DNA from: Patulibacter medicamentivorans
Lineage (GTDB): Bacteria > Actinomycetota > Thermoleophilia > Solirubrobacterales > Solirubrobacteraceae
Assembly: GCF_000240225.1 (NCBI RefSeq)
Contig: NZ_AGUD01000216.1
Location: 1 to 38,927, forward strand
DNA length: 38,927 nt
Reading direction: 5' to 3'
Both the position numbers and the translations under genes were made by a program. Position 1 is the stretch's first letter; each line of letters starts with the position of its first letter. A model generated the notes under the pieces. That model saw only the letters and a program-made list of their open reading frames with translations. It had not been told where the DNA came from and searched no databases. This document shows, piece by piece, positions 16,388-26,381 of this stretch.

Positions 16388-17406
16388 CCCGCCTGCGCGC
16401 TCCGCGCATCCACCTGTCGACCGTCTCGGCGTTCGCGCTCTGCGCGGTCCTGTTCGTGATCGCGACGCTCCACGCGTCCGGCTTCGCCTCAGGCGACAAC
16501 GTCCGTCAGCTGCTGGTGTTCGCCAGCTTCGTCGGCTTCGCCGCGCTCGGCCAGACCCTGGTCGTGCTCAGCGGCGGCATGGACCTGTCGGTGCCGTGGC
16601 TGATGGCCTTCGGCGGGATCCAGCTCTCGCACTGGGCGACCGGCGGGATGCCGGGCGGCGCCGCGATCGCGCTGGTCGTCCTCGTCGGCGCGCTGATCGG
16701 CGTCGTGAACGGCGTCGGCGTCGCGTTCCTGCGGATCCCGCCGATCATCATGACCCTCGCCGTCGGTGGCCTGGTCCAGGCATACCTGCTGTCGCTCGGG
16801 CTGCTGGACAGCTCCGGCAAGAGCCCGGTCCCGGCGGCCGCCGTCAGCGCCGCCAGCGACCGGCTCGGCCCGCTGCCGATCGTCGCCTGGGTGTGGCTGG
16901 TGGTCGCCGTCGCGGTCGGCCTGCTGCTGTCGCGCTCGGCCGCCGGCCGCCGGATCTACGCCGTCGGCGCCAACGAGGAGGTCGCGCGGCTGTCCGGCAT
17001 CGACGTCGCCCGCGTCCGGCTGGCCGCCTATGCCCTTTCCGGCGCGGCGGCGGCGTTCGCCGGGGTGATCCTGGCCGGCTACGTCGGCAACACCTACCTC
17101 GACATCGGCCAGCCGTACCTGTTCGCGTCGATCGCGGCCGTCGTCGTCGGTGGCGCGTCGATCCTCGGCGGGCACGGCACCTACTGGGGCACCGTCGCCG
17201 GGGCGCTGACCCTGACGGTGCTCAGCGCGATGCTGCCGCTGTTCCATCTCAGCGACGCCGGCCTCAAGGTCGTCTACGGCGTGGTGATCCTGCTCGGCGT
17301 CTGGCTCTCGCAGTCCGGCGGCGAGCTGCTCGCCCGGGTCCGTCGGCGCGCAACCATCTCCCCTGAACCCCCGCACTCCCCCGAGGTGACCACCAGTGCC
17401 CCCTGA
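16384..17406 (+). CDS. Sugar-type ABC transporter permease 2
   Basis: A 340-residue membrane protein homologous to the preceding permease. GGMDLSVPWLMAFGG lies at about residues 63-77, the ATPase-contact loop GANEEVARLSGIDVARVRL at about 198-216, and GGASILGGHGTYWGT near 258-272. It has about 8-10 transmembrane segments and a short charged C-terminal tail. It pairs with permease 1 to form the channel. The C-terminal tail coding sequence overlaps the next gene by 11 bases (17396-17406), so translation is probably coupled. Substrate specificity cannot be read from the sequence. Confidence 0.92.
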   Translation: MTRLRAPRIHLSTVSAFALCAVLFVIATLHASGFASGDNVRQLLVFASFVGFAALGQTLVVLSGGMDLSVPWLMAFGGIQLSHWATGGMPGGAAIALVVLVGALIGVVNGVGVAFLRIPPIIMTLAVGGLVQAYLLSLGLLDSSGKSPVPAAAVSAASDRLGPLPIVAWVWLVVAVAVGLLLSRSAAGRRIYAVGANEEVARLSGIDVARVRLAAYALSGAAAAFAGVILAGYVGNTYLDIGQPYLFASIAAVVVGGASILGGHGTYWGTVAGALTLTVLSAMLPLFHLSDAGLKVVYGVVILLGVWLSQSGGELLARVRRRATISPEPPHSPEVTTSAP

Positions 17407-18207
17407 GACCGCAGCCAACGGCTCGTCCCCGCGACCGGCGCCGACCGGAGCCACCGCACGGCGGCTCGAGGGCCGGGTCGCGATCGTCACCGGCGCCGGG
17501 TCGGGGATCGGTCGCGCGACCGCGCTGCGGCTGGCCGCAGAGGGCGCGCGGGTCGTCGCCTCGGACCTCGACGTCGCGGCCGCCGAGGCCACCGCCGCGT
17601 TGATCGGCGACGAGCGCGCGGTCGGCCTGCGCGCGGACGTCACGGACGCCGACGCGGTCGCCGCCGTCGTCGCGCATGCCGTCGAGCGCTTCGGTGGCCT
17701 TGACGTCTTCCACAACAACGCCGGGCTGGCGCAGGCGGCGAAGCCGCTCGCCGAGGTGACCCGCGAGGAGTGGGATCGGCTGATCTCGGTCAACCTGACG
17801 GCGTTCTTCGTCGGGGCGCAGGCCGCGGCGCCGGCGCTGCGCGAGCGCGGGGGCGGGGCGATCGTCGTCACCGCGTCGACCTCCGCGATCCACCCGCGGG
17901 CGGGGCTGTCGGCCTACGCCGCGGCGAAGAGCGGCGTGCTCGGCCTGACCCGGGCATTGGCGCTCGAGCTGGCCGCCGACCGGATTCGCGTCAACGCGAT
18001 CAACCCGGTCGCGGTCAAGACGCCGATGCTGACCGAGTTCCGGCTCGCCGACGAGGACGAGCTGCTGGAGCGGATGGCGGCGACGATCCCGCTCGGGACC
18101 GCGATCGACGCCGAGGACGTGGCGGCGGCCGTGGCCTATCTGGCCTCCGACGACGCGCGCTACGTGACCGGGATCGCGCTCAACGTCGACGGCGGGCGGG
18201 ACCTCTG

Positions 18208-18208
<1 letters not shown>
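17396..18208 (+). CDS. Short-chain dehydrogenase/reductase (operon oxidoreductase)
   Basis: A 270-residue classical SDR. The Rossmann motif TGAGSGIG is at 32-39, NNAG at 107-110, the catalytic Tyr and Lys are Y174 and K178 in YAAAK, with Ser in the TASTSA region, and the C-terminus ends GIALNVDGG. An aspartate at the end of the second strand (ASDLD) suggests a preference for NAD over NADP. It oxidises an alcohol or reduces a ketone, and its operon position suggests a step just before or after the HyuAB reaction. The N-terminal ~20 residues are a low-complexity extension. The GTG start at 17396 overlaps the permease gene, and an internal start near residue 24 is possible. Its stop touches the next ATG (TGATG). 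Confidence 0.9.
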
Positions 18209-19586
<1,378 letters not shown>

Positions 19587-19590
<4 letters not shown>

Positions 19591-20669
19591 GCGCGCCGGG
19601 GCAGACGCTGCGGATCGCTGTCGTCCGCGGCGACGGCGTCGGGCCGGAGGTGGTCGACGCGTCGCTGCCGGCGATCGTCGCCGCCGCCGCGGTCGACGGC
19701 GTCGCGGTCGTCCTGACCGAGCTGGACTGGGGCGGCGACCGGCAGATCCGGACAGGCCGCGCGATGCCCGACGACGCGCTCGACGTCGTTCGCCGTCACG
19801 ACGCGATCCTGTTCGGTGCGATCGGCCATCCCGACCTCGATCCGGCGGAGTCGGTCTGGAGCCTGGTGCTGCCGTTGCGCAAGGGGCTGGAGCTGTACGC
19901 GAACCTGCGGCCGGTGGTCGGCTGGGAGGGGCTGTCGACGCCGGCGCGCGACGGGGCCAAGGTCGACTTCCTGGTCGTCCGGGAGAACACCGAGGGCGAG
20001 TACTCCGGGATCGGAGGCCGGACCCATCGCGGAACGCCGCTCGAGGTCGCGACCGAGGTCGCGATCCACTCGCGGCCGGCGATCGAGCGGATCGCCCGCT
20101 GCGGGTTCGGCCACGCGCGCGAGCGCGGCCAGACCCTGACGCTGGCGACGAAGTCGAACGTCAACCGCCACGGCTACGGCCTCTGGGACGAGGTCGTCTT
20201 CGCGATCGGCGAGCGGGAGTTCCCGGACGTGGCGCTGGAGAAGATGTACGTCGACGCGCTGGCGACGCGGATGGTCGCCCGGCCGGAGTCGCTCGGCGTG
20301 GTGCTCTGCGGGAACCTCTTCGGCGACATCCTGTCCGACCTGGGAGCGCCGTTCGCCGGCGGCCTCGGGATGGCCCCGAGCGCGAACGTCGCACCGGATC
20401 TGGACGTCCCCGGCTTCTTCGAGCCGGTCCATGGATCCGCGCCGGACATCGCGGGTCGCGGGATCGCCAACCCGCTGGCGACCGTCCTCTCGGGGGCGAT
20501 GCTCCTGCGCGAGAACGGCTGCCCGCGCGGTGCCGACGCCCTCGAGCGGGCGGTCGCGGCCACGGTCGCCGAGGGCAGCGCCCGGACGCGCGACCTGGGC
20601 GGTGTCGCGACGACCGGCGAGGCCGGCGCGGCGGTGCTCGCCGCGCTGGGCGACGCGGTTCCCGCCTAG
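19587..20669 (+). CDS. Beta-decarboxylating dehydrogenase (tartrate/isopropylmalate type)
   Basis: A 360-residue member of the isocitrate/isopropylmalate dehydrogenase family, which oxidises a 2-hydroxyacid with loss of CO2 using NAD and a divalent metal. GDGVGPEV (15-22) starts the fold, the substrate arginines lie in PLRKG and NLRPV (R98, R108), RENTEGEYSGIGGR follows, and the metal aspartates lie in YVDALATRMV and NLFGDILSD. The wording around residues 78-110 is closer to tartrate dehydrogenase/decarboxylase-like proteins than to housekeeping LeuB or Icd. It is the last gene of the operon. The GTG start overlaps the ALDH stop in GTGA (19587-19590). A catabolic rather than leucine-biosynthetic role is inferred from the neighbours. 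Confidence 0.9.
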
Positions 20670-20681
20670 TCGCGCGCCTGG

Positions 20682-20696
20682 CGGTCGCCGCGACCG
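20682..20696. terminator. Hairpin between convergent operons
   Basis: CGGTCG (20682-20687) and CGACCG (20691-20696) form a stem with a 3-base loop in the 44-base gap between the plus-strand dehydrogenase and the minus-strand E2 gene. It could end transcription from both sides. There is no T tract. Confidence 0.4.
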
Positions 20697-20713
20697 TCCG
20701 GCGCGGCGCCCGC

Positions 20714-22129
20714 TCAGGCGGCCGCGCCCTCCAGCCGCCCGCGCAACGCGGTCAGGAACTGGGCGGCGTAGAGGCCGTCCAGCGCCCGGTGGTCCCAGCT
20801 CATGCAGAGGTTGGCCATCGGGCGGATCGCGATGCTGTCGCTGCCGTCGGCGTCGGTCACGACGACCGGGCGCTTGACGATCGCCTCGAGGTCGAGGATC
20901 GCGACCTGGGGGACGTTGATCACCGGCGTCGCGATCAGGGCCCCGGCCGCGCCCGGGTTGGTGATCGTGAACGTGCCGCCGCGGACCTCGTCGGGCAGCA
21001 GCTGCCTGCCGCGGGCGCGGACGGCGAGGTCCTTGATCCGGCGGCCGATCCCCTCGGCGCTGAGGTCCTGCGCGTCGTGGATCACCGGGACGATCAGGCC
21101 GTCCTCGCCGAGCGAGACGGCGATCCCCAGGTGGATCCGGTCGTAGCCGGTGAGGACGTCGCCGTCGAGCGTCGCGTTGAGCGCCGGGAAGTCGCGCAGG
21201 GTCGCGATCACCTCGGCCGCGATCAGCGGCAGCGCGGTCAGGCCCAGCTCGCGCCGCCGGCGCTCGATCCGCGACATGTCGCACTCGACGACCGTCGTGC
21301 AGTGCGCCGCGCTGTCGAGCGCCCGCCGCATCGCGGTGCCGATCGAGCGGCGCATCCGCGACATCGGCGCCGGGACGCCGCCCAGCTCGTCGGGCACCGC
21401 GGGCGGGGCCGCCGCGGCCGCGCCGCCGCGGCCCGCACTGCCGGGAGCGGCCGCGGCAGGGGTCGTGCCGGCCGCGGGGGCAGGCGCGGGGCGCGCTGAG
21501 GAGGAGCGCTGCTCCGCCCCCGCGACGGGCACGTTCGGATCGTGTCGATAGGGCGACTCGATGTGCATCGGCGGCTCGTCGGCCGCGGCGACGCCGTCCT
21601 CGATCGCCCGCAGGACGTCGCCCTTGGTGACGCGGCCGTTGCGGCCGCTGCCGGTCAGCATCGCGACGTCGAGCCCGTGCTCGGTCGCGATCCGCAGGGC
21701 GACGGGAGAGGAGCGCTTGAGCGCGCCGCGGCGGTCGTGGCCGTTGGTCGCGGCAACGACCGGGCCGCTCGCGCTCGCCGCGCGGTCGTCGGCCGCATCC
21801 TCATCGACTGCGCGCCCGTGGCCGTTCGCGGTCGCCTCGGCGCTCGTCGGGGACGCGCCCGATCCCTCGGGCGCGATCCGGGCGATCGCCGTTCCGACGT
21901 CGACCGTCTCGCCGGCGTCGACCGCCAGCTCGACGATCGTGCCGGCGGCGGGGGAGGGGCACTCGCTCTCGACCTTGTCGGTCGAGATCTCGCAGAGCGT
22001 CTGGTCGGCCGCGACGATGTCGCCGACGGCGACCCGCCACTCGACGATCGTGCCCTCGACGACGGACGAGCCCATCGCGGGCATCACGACGTCGACCAGG
22101 GTCGCCAGGTCAGTAGGCGAGGAGCTCAC
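20714..22129 (-). CDS. bkdC: Branched-chain 2-oxoacid dehydrogenase E2 (dihydrolipoyl acyltransferase)
   Basis: A 471-residue E2 core subunit. A single lipoyl domain covers about residues 12-86 with the lipoylated lysine K52 in ISTDKVES. A Gly/Ala/Asp-rich linker follows, then a peripheral-subunit-binding domain (about 141-177, SPVALRIATEHGLDV), a second Pro/Ala linker, and the acyltransferase domain ending in the active-site DHRALDG (446-452). It moves the acyl group from E1 to CoA and builds the core of the complex. The GTG start at 22129 lies inside the end of the E1beta gene, a 20-base overlap, which suggests coupled translation. It is the last gene of the operon, and the E3 subunit must come from elsewhere. 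Confidence 0.93.
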   Translation of the reverse strand: MSSSPTDLATLVDVVMPAMGSSVVEGTIVEWRVAVGDIVAADQTLCEISTDKVESECPSPAAGTIVELAVDAGETVDVGTAIARIAPEGSGASPTSAEATANGHGRAVDEDAADDRAASASGPVVAATNGHDRRGALKRSSPVALRIATEHGLDVAMLTGSGRNGRVTKGDVLRAIEDGVAAADEPPMHIESPYRHDPNVPVAGAEQRSSSARPAPAPAAGTTPAAAAPGSAGRGGAAAAAPPAVPDELGGVPAPMSRMRRSIGTAMRRALDSAAHCTTVVECDMSRIERRRRELGLTALPLIAAEVIATLRDFPALNATLDGDVLTGYDRIHLGIAVSLGEDGLIVPVIHDAQDLSAEGIGRRIKDLAVRARGRQLLPDEVRGGTFTITNPGAAGALIATPVINVPQVAILDLEAIVKRPVVVTDADGSDSIAIRPMANLCMSWDHRALDGLYAAQFLTALRGRLEGAAA

Positions 22130-23078
22130 GGGCGGCCTCCAGGATGCGATCGGGCGTGGGCAGGACGGCCGGTTCCAGCGTCGGGCTGAAGGGGATCGGC
22201 GCGTCGGGGGTGGCGATCCGGCGGATCGGACCGTCGAGCTGGTCGAACGCCTGCTCGGCGATCAGGGCGGCGACCTGGGCGCCGGCGGCGCAGGTCTCGT
22301 TGGCCTCGTCGACGATCAGCACCTTGCTCGTGCGGGAGACGCTCTCCAGGATCGCCTGCTCGTCGAGCGGCACCAGCGAGCGCAGGTCGAGCACCTCGAC
22401 GTCCGCCTCGGGCGCCAGCTGCTCGGCGACGGTCAGGGCGGCGTGGACCATCGCCCCGTAGGCGACGATCGTCAGGTCGCGGCCGGGTCGGGCGATCCTG
22501 GCCTCGAACGGGGTCGCGTAGGTGCCCTCGGGCACGTCGCCCTTGACCCGCCGGTAGAGGTTCTTGTGCTCCAGGAAGCAGACCGGGTTCGGGTCGCGGA
22601 TCGCGCCGATCAGCATCCCCTTGGCGTCCTCCGGCGTCGACGGGGCGACGACCTTCAGGCCCGGCGCGTGCATGAACCAGGCCTCCGGGTTCTGGGAGTG
22701 GAACGGGCCGCCCCCGAATCCGCCGCCGGTCGGCAGCCGCACGACCATCGGCGCGGCGAGCCCGGTCCGGTAGTGGATCTTGCCGGCCACGTTGACCAGC
22801 TGGTCGAATCCGCAGGCGACGAAGTCCGAGAACTGCATCTCGCAGACCGGTCGCAGGCCGGCGATCGCGGCGCCGACCGAGGTGCCGATGATCGCGGCCT
22901 CGGCGATCGGGGTGTCCTGGACGCGGTCGCTGCCGAACTCCTCCTGCAGCCCGACCGTCGCCTTGAACGCGCCGCCGAAGGCGCCGATGTCCTCGCCCAG
23001 CAGCAGCACCCGCTCGTCGGCCCGCATCTCCTCGCGGAGGCCGTCGGTGATCGCCTGCAGGTAGGTCATCCGCGCCAT
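22110..23078 (-). CDS. bkdB: Branched-chain 2-oxoacid dehydrogenase E1 beta
   Basis: A 322-residue transketolase-like subunit that pairs with E1alpha to bind thiamine diphosphate and decarboxylate branched-chain 2-oxoacids. Visible family segments are LLGEDIGAFGGAFKAT near residue 26, DTPIAEAAIIGTSVGAA around 55-71, LPTGGGFGGGPFHSQ near 115-129, and EVLDLRSLVPLDE with SKVLIVDEA in the C-terminal domain. The length is standard. The start at 23078 is one base from the E1alpha stop (23080-23082), and its end overlaps the E2 start by 20 bases. The leucine-dehydrogenase gene at the head of the operon supports the branched-chain assignment over pyruvate or acetoin dehydrogenase. Confidence 0.92.
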   Translation of the reverse strand: MARMTYLQAITDGLREEMRADERVLLLGEDIGAFGGAFKATVGLQEEFGSDRVQDTPIAEAAIIGTSVGAAIAGLRPVCEMQFSDFVACGFDQLVNVAGKIHYRTGLAAPMVVRLPTGGGFGGGPFHSQNPEAWFMHAPGLKVVAPSTPEDAKGMLIGAIRDPNPVCFLEHKNLYRRVKGDVPEGTYATPFEARIARPGRDLTIVAYGAMVHAALTVAEQLAPEADVEVLDLRSLVPLDEQAILESVSRTSKVLIVDEANETCAAGAQVAALIAEQAFDQLDGPIRRIATPDAPIPFSPTLEPAVLPTPDRILEAARELLAY

Positions 23079-23079
23079 C

Positions 23080-24189
23080 TCAGGCCGCCTGCCGCCGGTC
23101 GGCGATCGCTGCCGTCGCGAACCCGCTCCACGGGGCGTCGCCGGCGCCGAGGCCCTGCGGCTCGCCGACGCAGAAGACGTCGTCGGTCGCCCCGGCGGGG
23201 TCGGGCATCGGGCTGGAGAGCGCCTCGGCGACCGCGGCGTCGACCCGCTCGGTGACCATCCGCAGCAGCGCCTCGGGGTCGACCCCGTGCGCGACGGCGA
23301 TCGGTGCGTGGGCCGCCAGCGGGTCGCGGTCGGCCCACGCGGCCAGCAGCTCGGGCGTCACGTAGGACGCGTCGTCGTGCGCCCCGTGGCCGTGCATCCG
23401 CATGCTCTCGGCCTCGACCAGCGTCGGGCCGCCCCCGTCGAGGGCCCGCTCGCGCGCCCGCCGGACGGCGTCGAAGACCGCGGTCACGTCGTTGCCGTCG
23501 ACGATCTCGGCGGGCATCGCGTAGGCGGCGGCGCGCTCGGCCGGCCGGACCCGGAACTGGCGGGAGGTCGGGGTCGAGTAGGCCAGCTGGTTGTTCTCGC
23601 AGACGAAGACGACCGGGTCGCGGCGGACGCTGGCCCAGTTCATCGCCTCGTGCCAGTCTCCCCGGGACGTCGCGCCGTCGCCGAAGAAGCTCAGCGCGCA
23701 GCGCTGCTCGCCGCGGATCCGGAACGCCATCGCGACGCCGACCGCGACGACCATCATGTCCGGCAGCATCGAGACCGGTCCGACGACGCCCAGACGGCGG
23801 TCGCCGAAGTGGATGTTGCCCTCGCGCCCGCGGCTGAGCCGGTTCTCGCGCCCGAGGTAGTGGCGGAACACCTCGACCAGGTCGGTGCCGCGGACCAGGT
23901 GGGCGCCGAGGTCGCGGATCAGCGGCGAGCAGACGACGTCGTCGGCCGCGAGCGCGTAGGTCGCGCCGACGGCGATCGCCTCCTGCCCGCGACCATCGTA
24001 GAAGGAGCCGGGGATCTTGCCCTGCTTGTACAGCCGCACCCCGCGCTCCTCGACGGCGCGGGTCAGCAGCATCAGCTCGTGGAGCGCGGCGTGGTCGGCC
24101 GCGGTGAGAAGGTCGACGGGGGCGTCGTCGGCGGTCTCGGCCTTGGGCGCGGCCTCGGGCCGGCGGCGGGTGCGGGTCGCGGTGCTCAT
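23080..24189 (-). CDS. bkdA: Branched-chain 2-oxoacid dehydrogenase E1 alpha
   Basis: A 369-residue E1alpha subunit. The thiamine-diphosphate motif begins FFGDGATSRGDWHEA and ends VCENNQLAYST. GRGQEAIAVGATYAL and RGREGNIHFGDRR are family landmarks, and MRMHGHGAHDDASYV near the phosphorylation-loop region carries the active-site histidines. The N-terminal ~25 residues are charged and disordered, as usual for alpha subunits. It decarboxylates the 2-oxo acids of valine, leucine and isoleucine together with E1beta. It follows the leucine-type dehydrogenase by 19 bases, so that amino acids would be deaminated and then oxidised by the same operon. Confidence 0.92.
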   Translation of the reverse strand: MSTATRTRRRPEAAPKAETADDAPVDLLTAADHAALHELMLLTRAVEERGVRLYKQGKIPGSFYDGRGQEAIAVGATYALAADDVVCSPLIRDLGAHLVRGTDLVEVFRHYLGRENRLSRGREGNIHFGDRRLGVVGPVSMLPDMMVVAVGVAMAFRIRGEQRCALSFFGDGATSRGDWHEAMNWASVRRDPVVFVCENNQLAYSTPTSRQFRVRPAERAAAYAMPAEIVDGNDVTAVFDAVRRARERALDGGGPTLVEAESMRMHGHGAHDDASYVTPELLAAWADRDPLAAHAPIAVAHGVDPEALLRMVTERVDAAVAEALSSPMPDPAGATDDVFCVGEPQGLGAGDAPWSGFATAAIADRRQAA

Positions 24190-24208
24190 CGTGGTTCTCC
24201 GTCCGGGG

Positions 24209-25246
24209 TCAGGCGGCTACGGCGGCGGGGCGGGTGCGGGCGGCGGCGATCCGCTCGCGGGCGATCTCGACCGCCTGCTCCAGCGGGGTCCGGCGAGCGC
24301 GGCGGGCGTCGCCGAGGACCCGCCCCGTGCGGTCGCCGATCGCGAGCACCTCGGCCTCCAGCCGGCTCGAGGTCCAGCCCGCGCGCAACGCGTGGATGTG
24401 GACGACGCCGCCGGCGTTGACCAGGAAGTCGGGGGCGTAGGCGATGTCGCGGCGGGCCAGCTCGGCGGCCAGCGCGGCGTCGGCGAGGACGTCGTTGGCG
24501 GCGCCGACGATCGCCCGGCAGCGCAGCCGCGGCAGCGTCTCGGCGTCGATCACGCGGGCGGCGGCGCAGGGGGCGAAGACGTCGCACTCCGCGAGCGCGA
24601 TCCGGTCGGCCGGCACGACGTCGCCGCCGATCTCGGCCGCGACGTCGGCCGCGCGCTGCTCGTCGACGTCGGCCACCAGCACCCGGGCGCCCTCGTGCGC
24701 GACGCGGCGGGCGAGGTCGCCCCCGACGTGGCCGACGCCCTGGATCGCGACCGTCAGGCCGTCCAGGTCGTCGCGGCCGTCCAGGTGCTGGACGGTCGCG
24801 CGGAGCCCGGCCCAGACGCCGAGCGCCGTCCAGCCCGACGGGTCCTCCTGGTCGCAGGCGACGTCCGGCGCCACGCGACCGATCTCGGCCAGGTCGGCGG
24901 TGCTGGTGCCCATGTCGACCCCGGGCAGGTAGGCGCCTGCGGTGCGGCCGACGAAGCGCCCGAAGGCCTGCATCAGGGCTCGCCGGTCCTCGATCGGGCC
25001 GTGGTCGATGATCACCGACTTGCCACCGCCGTAGGGGAGCTCGGCGGCGGCGTTCTTCAACGTCATCGCGGCGGCCAGGCGGCGGGCCTCGACGACCGCG
25101 GCCGCGTCGCTCGGATAGGCCTTCAGCCGGACGCCGCCGAGGCCGGGCCCGAGCGTCGTGTCGTCGATCGCGATGACGGCGCGCAGGCCGGTGGTGCGGT
25201 CCTCGCAGAGGATCAGCTGCTCGGTGCGAGGGAAGACGGGGTCCAT
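24209..25246 (-). CDS. Leucine/valine/phenylalanine-type dehydrogenase
   Basis: A 345-residue member of the Glu/Leu/Phe/Val dehydrogenase family. It reversibly deaminates a branched-chain amino acid to its 2-oxo acid with NAD+. The substrate/catalytic lysine region reads LPYGGGKSVI, the leucine-dehydrogenase-type GPGLGGVRLKAYPS is near residue 33, VDMGTSTADL follows, and the NAD-binding Rossmann loop is IQGVGHVGG at about 167-175. As the first gene of the operon it supplies substrate for the BKD complex. The ATG at 25246 has no strong ribosome-binding site. The 158-base gap to the divergent Lrp-type gene carries possible regulatory repeats. The choice between leucine and valine as the main substrate cannot be made from the sequence. 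Confidence 0.92.
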   Translation of the reverse strand: MDPVFPRTEQLILCEDRTTGLRAVIAIDDTTLGPGLGGVRLKAYPSDAAAVVEARRLAAAMTLKNAAAELPYGGGKSVIIDHGPIEDRRALMQAFGRFVGRTAGAYLPGVDMGTSTADLAEIGRVAPDVACDQEDPSGWTALGVWAGLRATVQHLDGRDDLDGLTVAIQGVGHVGGDLARRVAHEGARVLVADVDEQRAADVAAEIGGDVVPADRIALAECDVFAPCAAARVIDAETLPRLRCRAIVGAANDVLADAALAAELARRDIAYAPDFLVNAGGVVHIHALRAGWTSSRLEAEVLAIGDRTGRVLGDARRARRTPLEQAVEIARERIAAARTRPAAVAA

Positions 25247-25309
25247 CGGAAGCCTCGGTCGCCAGTGGTGGTTCGCCGGCAGTCAACCGTGGCCCCCGTC
25301 ACACGTGCA

Positions 25310-25336
25310 ATCAGAGGCTCCAGAACCTGCATCAGA
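25310..25336. promoter_or_regulatory. Possible Lrp-type binding repeats
   Basis: ATCAGA occurs at 25310 and 25331, exactly 21 bases apart (two helical turns), in the divergent gap between the leucine-dehydrogenase operon and the Lrp gene. This is weak evidence, noted because Lrp proteins wrap DNA at helically phased sites. Confidence 0.25.
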
Positions 25337-25404
25337 ACGCAAGCCAGCGCCGCAAACAGGTCGGTCATCGGCGATCCGTTGCGTCGATCGCGTACGGTGA
25401 GGTG

Positions 25405-25884
25405 ATGAGCGACCTTCCGCAGCTGGACGACGTCGACCGCGAGCTGCTGGCCGCGCTCGAGCGCAACTCGCGGCGGCGGCTGGCCGACCTGGGCGAGCAG
25501 GTCGGGCTCTCGGCGCCGGCGGTCAAGCGGCGGATCGACCGTCTCGAGCGGCTCGGGGTGATCACCGGCTACACGGCGGTGATCGACCACGAGAAGCTCG
25601 GGTGGGCGCTGGAGGCGTTCACCGAGCTGCGGATGATCGGCAACACCCGCCTGGAGGACATCGAGGCGGCGGCCCGCGACCTGCCGGAGGTCCAGCAGGT
25701 GTTCACGACGGCGGGCGACCCGGACGCGCTGGTGCGACTGCGCGTCCAGGACATGGCGCACCTGCGGCGGGCCATCGACCAGCTGCGCCGCAGCGGTCAG
25801 GTCACGGGGACGAAGACGCTGATGGTCCTCAGCACCTGGTCGCGAGCCGACCGGACGACCGGGCCGCGACCGCGGCCGGAGTGA
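25405..25884 (+). CDS. Lrp/AsnC-family regulator of the bkd operon
   Basis: A 159-residue regulator. The N-terminal helix-turn-helix (about residues 5-60, LDDVDRELLAALERNSRRRLAD without a break, then VKRRIDRLERLGVITGYTAVID) is followed by a C-terminal RAM/AsnC ligand domain (about 70-140, with TTAGDPDALVRLRVQD in the effector-binding turn). It probably senses a branched-chain amino acid and controls the divergent dehydrogenase-bkd operon, as BkdR does in other bacteria. I chose ATG 25405 over GTG 25402 because TACGGT (25393-25398) is exactly 6 bases before the ATG, fitting a leaderless start; a GGTGAGG purine tract also lies there. Its 3' end overlaps the convergent ACT-domain gene by 56 bases. 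Confidence 0.9.
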   Translation: MSDLPQLDDVDRELLAALERNSRRRLADLGEQVGLSAPAVKRRIDRLERLGVITGYTAVIDHEKLGWALEAFTELRMIGNTRLEDIEAAARDLPEVQQVFTTAGDPDALVRLRVQDMAHLRRAIDQLRRSGQVTGTKTLMVLSTWSRADRTTGPRPRPE

Positions 25885-26197
25885 GCGGGTCGACGGGCCG
25901 GGTCGGGCCGAGGCGGCTGGCGAGCCCGTCGCCGGGGCTCGCCGCGGGCACCTCGCCGTGGCCGTCCGGGTCGGCGGCGAGCGCCGGGCCGGACGCGTCG
26001 AGGACCCCGACGAGCGACCGCAGCCGGTCGCCGAGCAGCGCGACCCGCCCGGGGCTGGCGTCGACGGCCAGAGTCGCCGACGCGGGCCGGTAGTCGAGCC
26101 CCACGATCGAGCAGCCGCGCGCCCGGCAGAGCACGATCAGGCGCTGCAGGACGGTCGGCTCGGTCGGGTCGAGAGTCAGCTCGATGGTGTGGAACAC
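25829..26197 (-). CDS. ACT-domain protein resembling an acetolactate synthase small subunit
   Basis: A 122-residue protein. Residues 1-67 look like a single ACT domain of the IlvM type (FHTIELTLDP, VLQRLIVLCRARGCSIVGLDYRP, then ATLAVDASPGRVALL, then LRSLVGVL). The remaining ~55 residues are low-complexity Ala/Pro/Gly. ACT domains bind amino acids; a role in valine or isoleucine sensing would fit the bkd/Lrp neighbourhood, but no catalytic acetolactate synthase gene adjoins it. The GTG start at 26197 follows a good GGAGGA ribosome-binding site. The last 56 bases run antisense to the end of the Lrp gene, so the true C-terminus may be questionable. Confidence 0.55.
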   Translation of the reverse strand: MFHTIELTLDPTEPTVLQRLIVLCRARGCSIVGLDYRPASATLAVDASPGRVALLGDRLRSLVGVLDASGPALAADPDGHGEVPAASPGDGLASRLGPTRPVDPLTPAAVAARSSGRLATRC

Positions 26198-26294
26198 GGG
26201 GTCTCCTCCGGTCCCTGCGAGCGACCCGCCGGCGTCCGTGCGACCGCCGGTCGTCCGTTCGAGGGACGACGGGCCTGCGCGCGGTGGCGCAGGC

Positions 26295-26381
26295 TCAGGC
26301 GGTAATGGTCAGGACGATGGCCGCCGCGCTGCGACCGCGGGCGCGGTCGCGAGGCACGTCGGTGCGGGAGCGCTGGGCCAT
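26295..26381 (-). CDS. Possible 28-residue small protein
   Basis: A short reading frame starting MAQRSRTDVPRD and ending IVLTITA, in the 304-base gap between the ACT-domain and patatin genes. Its codons are strongly GC at position three. TATCGT (26395-26390) lies 8 bases before the ATG, like the leaderless starts elsewhere. I do not recognise the product, and it may not be translated. Nothing else gene-like was found in 26198-26501. Confidence 0.25.
   Translation of the reverse strand: MAQRSRTDVPRDRARGRSAAAIVLTITA

Noticed and set aside
21400-21500. GC-rich repetitive tract in the E2 gene as a possible repeat element
   Set aside because: It encodes the normal Ala/Pro/Gly linker before the acyltransferase domain of E2.
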